From positions 50,407,040 through 50,471,039 of the forward strand of contig CM037788.1 of assembly GCA_021229015.1 (NCBI GenBank): a stretch of 64,000 bases of DNA. The letters are read 5' to 3'. The notes beneath the pieces are model-generated. The model searched no databases, was not told the DNA's origin, and worked only from the letters and a program-made list of their open reading frames with translations. Positions 9,210 through 20,754 of this stretch are shown piece after piece; the stretch's first letter is position 1, and every line of letters starts with the position of its first letter. The position numbers and the translations under genes were made by a program. The stretch comes from Solen grandis. Its lineage: Eukaryota > Mollusca > Bivalvia > Adapedonta > Solenidae.

Positions 9210-10860
9210 GTGAGACTACCATCCCTGCCAAAGCAACAGGTCTTACCCGGGGGGTCCTCTGGTACACAAGATATCTCTTATAACTATAATAGTGGTCAGG
9301 AACATTATCATATCATCTGCTGGTGAACTTTTTGTCATGTGTCATGTTTTTAGGTGTAGGACATCATGTCATGTGTCATGTTTTTAAGTTGTAGAACTTC
9401 ATGTGATGTGTCACATTTTCAAGTGGTGAACTTCATGCCATATCATGTGTTACAGAGGTGAACTTCAGGTCATGTCATGTGTAACAGAAGTGAACTTCAT
9501 GTGATGTCATGTGTTACAGAGGTGAACTTCATGTGATGTCATGTGTTTCAGAGGTGAGGTGAACTGCAGGTCATGTGATGTCATGTGTTACAGAGGTGAA
9601 CCTCATGTCATGCCATGTGTTACAAAGGTGAACTTCATGTCATGTCATGTGTTTCAGAGGTGAACTTCATGTGATGTCATGTGTTACAGAGGTGAACTTC
9701 ATGTGATGTCATGTGTTACAGAGGTGAACTTCATGTGATGTCATGTGTTACAGAGGTGAACTTCATGTACTGTCATGTGTTACAGAGGTGAAGTTCATAT
9801 CATGTACTGTCATGTGTTACAGAGGTGAACTTCATGTCATGTCATGTGTTACAGAGGTTAACTTCATGTGATGTCATGTGTTTCAGAGGTGAACTTCATA
9901 TCATGTACTGTCATGTGTTACAGAGGTGAGGTGAACTTCATATGATGTCATGTGTTACAGAAGTGAACTTCATATCATGTACTGTCATGTGTTACAGAGG
10001 TGAGGTGAACTTCATGTGATGTCACATGTTACAGAGGTGAACTTCATGTGATGTCATGTGTTTCAGAGGTGAACACAGAGGTGAACTTCATTTCATTTGA
10101 TGCCATATGTTACAGATGTGAACTTCATGTTTTGTCATGCCATGTGTTACAGAGGTGAACTTCATGTGATGTCAAGTGTTACAGAGGTGAACTTCAGGTC
10201 ATCTGATGTCAGTTGTTACAGAGGTGAACTTCATGTTTTGTCATGCCATGTGTTACAGAGGTGAACTTCATGTTTTGTCATGCCATGTGTTACAGAGGTG
10301 AACTTCATGTGATGTCAAGTGTTACAGAGGTGAACTTAAGGTCATGTGATGTCAAGTGTTACAGAGGTGAATTCAGATCATGTGATGTCATTTGTTACCA
10401 AGGTGAACTTCTCTCATGTCATGTGTTACAGAGGTGAACTTCATGTGATGTCAAGTGTTACAGAGGTGAACTTAAGGTCATGTGATGTCAAGTGTTACAG
10501 AGGTGAACTTCAGGTCATGTGATGTCAAGTGTTACAGAGGTGAACTTCATGTCATGTACTGTCATGTGTTACAGATGTTAACTTTAGGTCATGTGATGTC
10601 ATGTTTTACAGAGGTGAACTTCAGGTCATGTGATGTCAAGTGTTACAGAGGTGAAGTTCATGTCATGTGAAGTGTTACAGAGGTGAAGTTCATGTCATGT
10701 GATGTCATGTGTTACAGAAGTAAACTTCAGGTCATGTGATGTCATGTGTTACAGAGGTGAAGTTCATGTGATGTCATGTGTTATAGAGGTGAAGTTCATG
10801 TCATGTACTGTCATGTGTTACAGAGGTGAAGTTCATGTCATGTACTGTCATGTGTTACAG
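9210..10860 (+). other. AGMO: AGMO intron 3
   Basis: A 1,651-bp phase-1 intron that separates the first and second histidine motifs. Apart from the first 120 bp it is entirely minisatellite derived from its own 3' splice site. Confidence 0.9.
9330..10860 (+). repeat. Minisatellite built from the exon 4 splice acceptor
   Basis: About 40 head-to-tail copies of a unit near 32 bp (some longer, 35-40 bp). The core is ATGTCATGTGTTACAG followed by AGGTGAACTTCATGT. The last copy is the authentic acceptor and start of exon 4 (TGTGTTACAG, exon base AG GTG AAC TTC ATG T). Early units (9330-9440) are more degenerate. The 3' units are close to the authentic site, which fits expansion leftward from the splice junction. 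Three units (near 9549, 9921 and 9994) carry an extra GGTGA, giving AG next to GTGAGG. Confidence 0.93.
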
Positions 10861-10964
10861 AGGTGAACTTCATGTGGGCAGCCCACCAGGTCCACCACAG
10901 TTCTGAGGACTACAACCTGTCCACAGCCCTCCGCCAGTCCGTCTGGCAGCACTACACATCATGG
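10861..10964 (+). CDS. AGMO: AGMO exon 4 with second histidine motif
   Basis: It starts with AG, which completes the split Glu codon from exon 3, then encodes [20 protein letters not shown] and [19 protein letters not shown] is the second iron-binding motif (HX2HH) and the [16 protein letters not shown] block is almost invariant in the family. The exon ends after TGG in phase 0 with donor GTCTGT at 10965, a weaker donor than those of introns 2 and 3. The four exons together give 166 codons with no stop, about 37 percent of the usual 440-450 residues. The third histidine motif and C-terminal part are not in sight. Confidence 0.95.
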
Positions 10965-11209
10965 GTCTGTATCTTACAACAGACATAACATATGAATAAA
11001 ATCTGTTATTGTCCAAGATCTCAACCCGAAGGTGTCCTATTTAAGTCAGAAACTCGTCAAGACTTGTTTCCTATTTGAACAGGACATCTTAAGATTGGAT
11101 TTCTTCCAATCTTATCAAGGATTGATTAATTTTTCCTACTGTAAAGCAGGTTAGAATGAAGACAAAACTTTAATATATAGAACTTGTTGATATGTCTGTT
11201 GTTTATTCA
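10965..11209 (+). other. AGMO: Start of AGMO intron 4
   Basis: Plain AT-rich intron sequence up to the first assembly gap. No further AGMO exon was recognised to the end of the window, so intron 4 may exceed 50 kb, or the next exon lies in a gap. Confidence 0.6.
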
Positions 11210-11309
11210 NNNNNNNNNNNNNNNNNNNNNNNNNNNNNNNNNNNNNNNNNNNNNNNNNNNNNNNNNNNNNNNNNNNNNNNNNNNNNNNNNNNNNNNNNNN
11301 NNNNNNNNN
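11210..11309. other. Assembly gap (100 N)
   Basis: Exactly 100 unknown bases, the usual placeholder for a gap of unknown size. It abuts a 27-bp tandem array, which is a likely reason the assembly broke. Confidence 0.99.
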
Positions 11310-11880
11310 TCTGTAATGTATAGGTATTGTCAGCAGTCTGTAATGTATAGATATTGGCAGCAGTCTGTAATGTATAGATATTGGCAGCAGTCTGTATTGT
11401 ATAGATATTGGCAGCAGTCTGTATTGTATAGGTATTGTCAGCAGTCTGTAATGTATAGATATTGGCAGCAGTCTGTATTGTATAGGTATTGTCAGCAGTC
11501 TGTAATGTATAGATATTGGCAGCAGTCTGTATTGTATAGGTATTGTCAGCAGTCTGTAATGTATAGATATTGGCAGCAGTCTGTATTGTATAGATATTGG
11601 CAGCAGTCTGTAATGTATAGGTATTGGCAGCAGTCTGTAATGTATAGATATTGGCAGCAGTCTGTAATGTACAGGCATTGGCAGCAGACTGTAATGCATA
11701 TGTATTGGCAGCAGACTTTAACGTATAGATATTGGCAGCTGTCTGTAATATATAGGTATTGGCAGCATTATGAAATTTACAGCTACTGGCAGAAATCTGT
11801 AATGTATAGGTATTGGCAGCAGTCTGTAATGTACAGATATTGGAAGCAATCTGTAATGTATTGATACGGTTTAATGTACA
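11310..11880. repeat. 27-bp minisatellite beside the gap
   Basis: About 20 units of 27 bp based on TCTGTAATGTATAGATATTG plus GCAGCAG, increasingly degenerate to the right. Because 27 is divisible by three, both strands stay open (a 9-residue repeat SVMYRYWQQ on +). The array probably continues into the gap. I do not regard the frames as genes. Confidence 0.93.
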
Positions 11881-12329
11881 GATATTGGAAGCAGACTGCT
11901 ATGTATTTCTCAGAATAGTTCGCCACGTCAGAATAAATTCAACTTTTGAATTTGCATTATCTGAAAAGGGAAAACGGTTATACTATCAACAATCAAGGAT
12001 ACAATAACAGTTCACATGGCAAAGTTTGTGGGTAAGTTCTATTGTAATTAAAATTAAAAGGTCACCACTCTGATCTCTAAATCACATTAAAATAGATGAC
12101 CTATTTTCTAGATAAGATAATTATCTCCTCCATAAGAACAATGTGTACTTCCTGACCACTAACAATGAATATTAAACAAGGAAGTCCACTGATATCCAAT
12201 ACATATACCTGGATTTCTGCACTTTAGGACAGGGATCGAGTAGACCATTGAACATATAACATCATAATACCTCACACATTGACACATTAATGGAGAAACG
12301 AGAATTTGGAAAACTTGGGAAAAAACACC
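11881..12329. other. Unassigned spacer
   Basis: AT-rich, with no exon or repeat pair seen. Confidence 0.4.
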
Positions 12330-12560
12330 ATATAGAATAAATACTATCAATACACAACTAATGGGATTAATATCATAAATACACACCATATAGATAAAAA
12401 CTATCAACACACACCCTATGGGATAAATTTCATAAATACACACCATATGGGATAAATACTATCAGTAAACTTATGGGATAAATATCATAAATACACACCA
12501 TATGGGATAAATACTATCAATAAACCATATGGAATAAATACTATAAATACACAAACTGCA
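12330..12560. repeat. Degenerate tandem repeat, about 40-50 bp unit
   Basis: Five or so units alternate ATGGGATAAATACTATCA and ATCATAAATACACACCAT words. Unit lengths drift. Confidence 0.75.
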
Positions 12561-13962
12561 TAGCCTTATTGTATGGATTGCAATGATACACAATAAAAAA
12601 AATGCTAAACCCTGCAGGCTAGGATGAATAGTCACTAAATTTGTCTCCAAGATAATAATCTGAAATATACAGCTTCAATAAATAAGACAAAGGTGCACCC
12701 CAACCCCAGGGATACAACAGCTTGCTAATTAACAACTTTTAAAATGAAAGCAACAGCTTCATGAAAAAGTATCAAAAGGCAAGTTTTTTGGACGGCTGAA
12801 TTTCACAGTATGGGTAAATCTATTCACCTCAGGCATTTTAAGCTGCATCTAATAAATCAGAAGGCCCAAATAGTTGTGTGAGGACTCACAAATTAAGAAG
12901 CAATGGAGGATCAATAATGAAATGATTAAATCCTAAAAGATCAAAGTCTGATTTTAAAATAAAGTTGATAAAAATCCAGGTCAGAAAAAAGATATTTCAA
13001 GTTTGTCTGATGTTGAGTCATCTTCCAACTAACCAATGTCAATCTATCGGTTAGAGCCAATGGTTCTATACAGATGAAAAACCTGGTACATGTATTGAAT
13101 GATACAACATGTATTCTGCTCAAATATTTGTTTTGTTAGTCTAAATTCTAATTAGCATTTCATAATAATCAAGTGACAAATGAAAATATTTTCCTTTGTC
13201 AGTGGATGAAATTAACTCAATCAATTTTTCATATCTATTAGTAATACTAATACATGAAGTTTAGATACAGTTTGTATGTACAAATACCCTCTTTGATATT
13301 TGCTTAACAGAAATCAATAAATTGCTAACCAAATTTATTTGCAGTTACAATAAAAAAAGAATCAGCATTTAAACAAAGAGGAATTTAATGGAATTACCCA
13401 TATATCTTCTGACTTGTAATGACAAAGGTAAATTTATTCTTCAGCAAAATTCTTGCTAAATTTCATTGATAGGCTCAGATTTATGTGCTGTTTTCACCAT
13501 AAAAAACAGGAGATATAAAAAGCCCTTGACATGTAAAATGCAGGACATAATAGTGAAAAGAAACAATGTGTAAAAACAAACTATGAAATGCTCTGCACCA
13601 GAATCACAAAGCAATCTCATCTTGCACTTTACAGGTAAATATTCCGATGGAATTATAACAAAGCCAGTGAAAAACAGATAATGGTATGACAAATCTTACT
13701 TGGAACACAACCAAATGGTAGATCCATTAAAAAGACTGACTGTTAAACCAGAACAAGCAATGCAACCAGATTCCAGAATCCACTTGTCAATGTTTTTAAT
13801 AAAAATATGTTTCTTGATTATCAAAAAGTAATCAAATTTCATACCTCTTATGAAAAAATTTAAAGAAATAAAAAGCATAAAAAGATCCATATGCTGACAG
13901 GTATTAACCCCCTCCACACCAGAACACAACCATTCCCTAGTGCAGTCTGTATTCCAGTGGCT
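12561..13962. other. Unassigned AT-rich stretch
   Basis: No TIR, tandem array or exon could be supported. Several minus-strand open frames of 60-80 codons have low-complexity, AT-driven composition. Confidence 0.4.
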
Positions 13963-14347
13963 TTACACATAGGACAGCCGCTTCACACACACCATGGCAC
14001 CTGACTCCCTGGTGACACAACACACTGGCATAGTTGTAGAATTCCCAGCAGGAGAATCACGCAAAGCATTGACATCAGCCATAATATGCTGGCTACTGAG
14101 CCATTTAACAGCAGTATCCACTGGCCATGTCGGCAGAAATCCTCCGGACCAGAATGTATGTATCAGGAGTGTCAACTTGCATACAACGACTACAAGATCA
14201 GTGTGCGGTATGACTCTATCTCCAACACACAGCATAACAAGTTCAAGTGAATCAATATTGGTTGAAGAACCACTGGATCTATGGACCACAGCGCAGTCAC
14301 ATAGCATCATTCACTCCCAGCACAACTATGTGCAAATATTCTTCTAA
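13963..14347. other. GC-richer block open on both strands
   Basis: Frames of about 115 codons are open on + (13994-14347) and on - (13963-14310). Base composition is richer in C and G than the flanks, as expected for an old coding fragment or a repeat. Neither translation shows a motif I recognise, and neither has convincing splice sites. It could be a decayed retroelement or gene fragment. Strand and function are unknown. Confidence 0.25.
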
Positions 14348-14463
14348 TATAATATTAACATTTACAGTCAAACCTTGATCTAACTGCACTTTGTAGAAAG
14401 TTTTTAATTATTTGTGTCTTTTTGGGGGGGTCCATTTAAATATAAAACACATTGAATTTTAAT

Positions 14464-14710
14464 GTTTGTTTGTTGGGTTTAACATTCCACCAACAGAATC
14501 ATATATACAACAGACACGCTGAAGACATGTGGCATGATACCACACCCAGTCACATATACCCTGACATTAGACAAACCAGTCTGGAACTACACTTATATGC
14601 CTTCAGTGCCAAGCAACCGGGATCAGCTATATCGAAACAATTTTTAACCTTGGTATGTCACAGTTGGGGATCAAATCCACAACCTCCCAATTCTGTTCAG
14701 GATGGACATG
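14464..14710 (+). repeat. Dispersed repeat family B, copy 1
   Basis: It begins GTTTGTTTGTTGGGTTTAAC and contains GAAGACATGTGGCATGATAC and CACCCAGTCACAT followed by CCCTGACA. The same words in the same order occur at 48985-49255 and in part at 25591-25675, so this is a dispersed, probably SINE-like family. No tRNA head is visible in this copy. Confidence 0.65.
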
Positions 14711-14803
14711 AATTATGATGTAGATATTCCCAAAAAGCATGCTTTATAAGGACAAGTAAAATTTGAATGATATTCAAAGATGTTCAACCAATAAATCATA
14801 AAA

Positions 14804-15788
14804 CAAGAGCTGTCAGAGGACAGCACGCTTGACTATTCAAAATGCTTGTTGGTAAATCAAATGAATTCTATTTCAATTCTTGCCCTTCACATAACCTGTA
14901 TATAATAATAGTCAAAAATGATAGACCTTGATAGTCTGATACCCCTTAGTATTTTTATGAAGTCTAAAATCAATCCCATGCCTAATTACTGAGACATAAG
15001 CATAATAAAACTGTGCTTGCAAAACTTTAACCAAGTATCCAAGTTAGAAAAGGGCCATAATTTGTATAAAATTCAGTCCAAAAGTTATCCTCCTTTGTTT
15101 TCTGATGCTCCTGAATACACTCCTTTAAATTTCTAGTCAATACCATAAACAATTTCTAAGATATAAGCTAGATAGTAGCTTGAATGCAAACTTTAACCAA
15201 AATTTCTAAGTTAAAAGGGGGACATAATTCTAATATATTCATAAAAGTTATTACCTTGGTTGATCCCCTAAACATATTAAAATTGTTTAAAATAAGTCAA
15301 TAGCTTGGATACTGAGATATAAGCATGAGAGTATCTTGCATGCAAAACTTTAACCAAAAATTCTAAGTTAAAAAGGGGCCATAATTTGTAGTATATTCCA
15401 TTAAGAGTTATATAACTTGGTTGTCTGATGCCCCTTAACATATTCATGAACTTTCAAGTCAATACCATAAATGGTTATTGAGATACAAGCTGGATAGTAG
15501 CTTGCATTTAAAACTTTAACCAAATATTCTATTGCATGCAAAACTTTAACCAAAATTTCTAGGTTAAAAAGGGGCAATAATTATATTAAATTCAGTCAAG
15601 AGTTATCTACCTTGACTGTCTGATGCCCCTGAACATATTTATAAACTTTCAAGTCAATACCATAAATGGTTATTGAGATATACGGTTGATAGTAACTTGC
15701 ATGCAAAACTTTAACCAAAAGCTGCAACGCAAACACTGACGCAAGGGCGACTACAATAGCTCTCATATTCTTCGCATAGTCAAGCTAA
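14804..15788 (-). mobile_element. Helentron/Helitron-like non-autonomous element 1
   Basis: The left end holds a perfect short hairpin, GCTGTC-AGAG-GACAGC (14809-14824), next to GCTTGACTATTC. The right end has the inverted word ATAGTCAAGC, giving subterminal inverted repeats. Between them lie about five tandem units of 150-180 bp (GCAAAACTTTAACCAAAATTT, then GGGGCCATAATTT). Terminal hairpin, short inverted subtermini, internal arrays and no ORFs fit the Helentron-derived HINE type. The terminal base pattern here is CTTG rather than CTAG, so it is the least certain of the set. Confidence 0.5.
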
Positions 15789-15992
15789 AATTATTCATAG
15801 CTGTTCAACCATTTAAATGATTCATAGCTTTTCAATCAATGGAATGGTGCACAAAACTTTGAAAAGCTAAACATGTTCAGCAATTTTTTCTTTCTATTAC
15901 TAACAAGGGACCCAAAATGATTCACAATTCAAAAGTGTTTTTTGATAGAGGCATGGTTAAAGCCCTTCCAACTTAGCTGAATTAATTTTAAA
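15789..15992. other. Spacer between two Helitron-like elements
   Basis: About 200 bp of AT-rich sequence with no recognised feature. Confidence 0.4.
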
Positions 15993-17084
15993 CTAGAACT
16001 ATCACTAAATGTGATTAATACCCCCGCAATACTGCTTTAGAAATGATGAAGTTATTAGGATTAAGAAGAAGAGTATGAAAAAGACATTTTTACATTAGTT
16101 TTTTTTCCAGATTTTTGGCCGGGTTACACAGGTTGTGTTTGACCATTGTATGAAATTGTTTTGAATTCCAACCAGTAGTTTTAAAGTTAAGCTCTGGACA
16201 AGGAAAAGTAACAAAGGGCAATAACTCTGTAATTACAATAGATAGAGTTATGGTTCTTGTGCACTGCACTTCCTCTTATTGTGGTTGACATTGTATGAAA
16301 TTGTTTTGAAATCCAACCAGTAGTTTACAAGTTATACTCTGGACAAGGAAAAGTAACTAAGGGAATGCACTGCACTTCCTCATATTGTGGTTGACCATTG
16401 TATGAAATTGTTTTGAAATCCAACCAGTAGTTTACAAGTTATACTCTGGACAAGGAAAAGTAACTAAGGGCAATAACTCTGTAATTCCTATAGATAGAGT
16501 TATGGTTCTTGTGCACTGCACTTCCTCTATTGTGGTTGACCATTGTATGAAATTGTTTTGATATCCAACCAGTAGTTTAAAATTATACTCGGACAAGGAA
16601 AAGTAACAAAGGGCAATAACTCTGTAATTCCTATAGATAGAGTTATGGTTTTTTGCACTGCACTTCCTCTCATTGTGCTTGACCATTGTATGAAATTGTT
16701 TTGAAATCCAATCAGTACTTTACAACTTATACTCCGGACAAGGTTACAAGTTATACTCCGGACAAGGAAAAAAAATACAAAGGGCAATAACTCTGTAATT
16801 ACTCTAGATAGAGTTATGGTTCTTGTGCACTGCACTTCCTCATATTGTGGTTGACCATTGTATGAAATTTTTTAAACCAACTTGCACTTTTCAAGTTATA
16901 ACTCTGTAATAAGTCAAGATGGAGTTATGGTTCTTGTGCACTGCACTTCCTCTCCATGTGCTTGATCATTGCATAAAGTTGTTTTGAATTCCAATAACGC
17001 AACGGACCGCTGGACCGACCGACCGACCAACTGACCACAGGGTGACTCCTATATACCCCCCCAAACTTTGTTTCGGGGGTATAA
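15993..17084 (-). mobile_element. Helentron/Helitron-like non-autonomous element 2
   Basis: Read on the minus strand, it ends with hairpin ATCAC-ATTTA-GTGAT, then AGTTCTAG and T, matching the Helitron 3' rule (hairpin then CTAG before T). Subterminal inverted words ATACCCCCG (16019) and CGGGGGTAT (17074) bound the body. The other end also folds on itself (CCCCC...GGGGG around 17056-17080). Inside are five to six tandem units of 110-165 bp built on GGGCAATAACTCTGTAAT and GTGCACTGCACTTCC. No coding capacity. Confidence 0.62.
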
Positions 17085-18024
17085 AAAGTGCTTCTCTTTC
17101 ACAATATCTCAGTTTCTTGAAAATACATGTATAGACCATTCCCTACCATATTGCAGAAAAATTGTAAGGTATTCGGTCTTAACCCAAATTTTCTCCTCAC
17201 AATATCAGCAAAAACGCCACTACTTTTTACACAATTTTGAGAAAAACAATGATTTTTCTCCAACAAAGAGGTACCGGACCCACGTTCTATAACACAAAAT
17301 ACAGCTCTGAACAATTATATTTACCAGTACTATGATACTCTCAGATCTATCCCTGAACGTACTGAACACCCCAGCTTCATTGCCTTGACTGAATTATATG
17401 GAAACTCGTAAGAGGGGATGGGGAACTGAGGAGTTCCTATATAGCCCAAAGTGAAGAAAGGACATTTATAATAATTACAAATGAAAATATTGTTGTTTTT
17501 TTTCTCTAAATATTATCTGTTCCTTTCTTACACATTCCAAGTCTGCATGAATAAAATACCTGGAGATAGCAATCTGAAAAATTTAAACCAATGGATCAAA
17601 GTATTTATGGCCAATGGGAATAAATATGAATAATTATGGTATACTCATAAGTCAATGATTTAAACAAAACAACTGTTGAAAACCAACTCATTAGTCATTA
17701 CCTACCCTTGGACATTTTTTTTTTTGTTCTAAGTTTTCTGACTGTAGTTTGACACATTAATAAGGACTGATTTATTGTTAGCAGAGTTTTCCATGGCGCA
17801 TAAACAACCCATTTTGACCCTCAAATTGTGTAACTTACCCTCAAATATTTCAAACTTTGTTTCTTTATCTATATTACAAGGGGTCATCTGTCCGCTATTT
17901 GAAAAGATTAAGGGAAAACACAGTTGTAAGGCTATTTCTGATGTAAAAATAAAGATCAGACCTTATTGTAATGTATGATAACATAAACAAATGAATGAAT
18001 ATTAGTCCCGGATCTAGATTGTGT
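17085..18024. other. Unassigned AT-rich stretch
   Basis: It contains short open frames (for example 17068-17314 on both strands) without recognisable content. No repeat pair found. Confidence 0.4.
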
Positions 18025-18395
18025 GGATCTATACTGTACAGAATTATAATGGAGTGCAAAGTACTAGATCTATACTTTACAGAATTATAATGGAGTGCAA
18101 AGTAATTGATCTACACTGTATAAAATTATAATGGAGTGCAAAGTAATGGATCTACACTGTATAAAATTATAATGGAGTAAAAAGTAATGGATCTAAATTG
18201 TATTAAATCATAATGGAGTACACAGTACTAGATCTACACTGTATAAAATTATAATGGAATGCAAAGTAATTGATCTACACTGTATAAATTATAATGGATT
18301 GCAAAGTAAATTTGATCTACACTGTATAAAATTAAATGGATTGCAAAGTAATGATATACTGTATAATTAATGGAGTGCAAAGAAATGGATCTACA
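18025..18395. repeat. 41-bp tandem repeat
   Basis: About nine units based on GATCTACACTGTATAAAATT and ATAATGGAGTGCAAAGTAAT. Units are 40-42 bp and degrade at the right end. Confidence 0.92.
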
Positions 18396-19350
18396 TTAAA
18401 TGTTTAATTTTTAAGGGAAGGGGGGTTATTTGCATACAAATTGTAGACAAATTTGTCTTTTTTTTTTTTTTTTGCACGAGGAAGGATTTGATTTGCTTCC
18501 TAAGCAAATTAAGGGTATCATTTCATGTTTTTATTGTGTCTGACCATATGCATTAAGTCATTTCCTCCTCTTTAATGATTCCTGATGTAAAAACCATGCT
18601 CCGCCTGCCAAATTTGGTGGTAATCATCCAACATTCCGGAACCAGCTTGCCTGACCATGTCGCCAAGCTACCGACACTCCATACTTCATAATCTTCTTCC
18701 ATCCATGTCTATGGTCTCCCTCACGCAGCCAAAACATTTTTTATACTCTTGTCTGTTAATATGAGAAGACCAAAAACTGATAGTTAGGTATCAGTCTTAC
18801 TCATGATATATCACAAACAAGGTGGACAAGTCTAAGGAATGCATTCATTTGTTTAATGAAACACTGAATGATTGACATTCTGATTCTGAATGCAGTCATT
18901 TCCCTCAAGAAAATACAAAGAAAAAATATAATATATATATATAAAGGTTTTTGAATACAGAGAAGTGATGTGCATTTTCTATGTGCGATACTTGACTTCA
19001 AACATTTCTTGAACTTCAATCTTTATAATGAATATCCCTCTGTGGTTTGTTACATGAGGAAAATTTAAGGTGCAAACAAATTATCACTGTTTAATGCAAC
19101 CTCACTGCAGAAATGAAAACAAATAGGAAATGACTCATAGATACATAATAAGAATTCTATAATAATTAAAAGCTTACACACCATCTACATGAATAGAGTG
19201 TGGGTCCATTAAAGTGCTATATTTGGGGTCCAAGTCTAGTTTTGCATTATACCGGACCACATACATAAGAAAAATCAATCATCTTAACTATTCACAAAGT
19301 AAAGTTTTGGGATCCACTGCTATACTGGCTTTCTTGTATAATGCAAAATG
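18396..19350. other. Unassigned AT-rich stretch
   Basis: It holds a T-run at 18459-18473 and an AT dinucleotide patch near 18930. No gene or element supported. Confidence 0.4.
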
Positions 19351-19712
19351 TTAAGCATGTTAAAATAGAATGTGTTATAATGGAATGTGCTATAGTTAAG
19401 TTTGTTATAACATATAATAAATATAATGCTGCATTTAAAATGGAGAATGTTATAATGGAGAGTGTTATAATGGAGCCTGTTATACATATAGTGGATCATA
19501 TTATAATGGAGTGTGTTATAATGGGGTATGTAACAAATAAGTGTGTTATAATGGAGAGTGTTGTAATGGAGCCTGTTATAAATATAGTGGATCATATTAT
19601 AATGGAGTGTGTTATAATGGAGAGTGTTATAATGGAGCCTGTTATACATATAGTGGATCATATCATAATGGAGTGTGATTTAATGGAGAGTGTTATAATG
19701 GAGCTACTATAA
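19351..19712. repeat. Hierarchical ATAATGGAG tandem repeat
   Basis: A 12-13 bp core (GTTATAATGGAG) is repeated with variation, and a longer block of roughly 80-120 bp containing ATATAGTGGATCATAT recurs three times. Both strands are open for over 100 codons only because of the repeat. Confidence 0.88.
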
Positions 19713-20754
19713 TTGAGTGTATTTCCATACCCTGAATTTTTCATCAGTATAAGATTCTCATTATTCTATATGGTAAGATCCAAAGGTGATCAAAATCATT
19801 GTGAGTATAAGCAAAAAATTAGGATAATTCAATATAACCAGGTTCATCTTACACTTAGGAGACCTCAATAGCTAGACCTAATGTCACATCCTTGTTCCAT
19901 TACAGATTGGGATTTTTCCTTGAAATGTTCTCATATCTATCAGACATGACATCAGCCGCTGGAGTGGACTTTCATAAGTGGACAGGCTGAACAATGGTAT
20001 CCAATGAAGGAAGCACTACATCGGTACTTGACTGTGATCTACATGCACTGCGCAGACTGTACCAGTCCAAATCATATTATAATCAACATGTCACATGTTG
20101 TCTTGCATCACGTCTGCACTATATTCAGCACAATGAACACATGTGATCAATACACACATATGACTTTCACATCTCAGACTGGACCAAGGGGAGCCATCCA
20201 CAACCCATTCCTGTGCTTTACTCCAATTATTAATCCTAAACTGACCAAACCTTTTTCTAATCTTTTCAATGCCTACTCAATAGCAGTGCACTCAAAACAC
20301 AAGCAACTTCAAACTAAACTTACTTAACCATGATACATACAGAAAACAGATCAAGAAACTTGAGAAAACAAGATTTAACAGTTCAGTCTGATCTGGATCT
20401 TCTGAGGTCTAAATCAAAAGGATCTGGCATGAAAATTGAGTCATATACTGGTCGAAACTTATAAGTACTCCAACTGTAGATTTGTGAGTAACTCGATTCA
20501 GAAATAACGTATTTTCTTTTTTCAGTAGCTTTACGCAAAAAAGGGTTTTGCATGGTTGATTATGCATCAAAATCATTTAAGAAAAAGACAGATTGTACTA
20601 AATATACATTTGCAATATTGATTGGGCATATATTTAAGACAAGTGACAGGAATTGTCACAAAACCAGGTTTTCTTTAGCAATGTTTCGTCCTAGTACAGA
20701 TTATTTGTATCAGTCAAATAATTTTGTGCTCAATGTCTATTAAATCTAATGCAA
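19713..20754. other. Unassigned stretch
   Basis: A plus-strand open frame of 107 codons at 20004-20327 is the longest feature. It has no motif I recognise and no clear splice context, so I do not call it a gene. Confidence 0.35.

Noticed and set aside
9330..10860. CRISPR-like array
   Set aside because: Units are contiguous with no unique spacers, in a eukaryotic intron. They are explained by duplication of the splice acceptor.
11151..11864. Long repeat ORFs (SVMYRYWQQ-type) on both strands across the gap
   Set aside because: They come from a 27-bp tandem repeat and are bridged by N bases. Both strands being open is a repeat artefact.
19320..19712. ORFs with IMECVIME / YNTLHYNTLHY repeats
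   Set aside because: They follow the 12-13 bp tandem unit, open on both strands.
20004..20327. 107-codon plus-strand gene
   Set aside because: No recognisable motif, AT-driven composition and no splice or promoter context.
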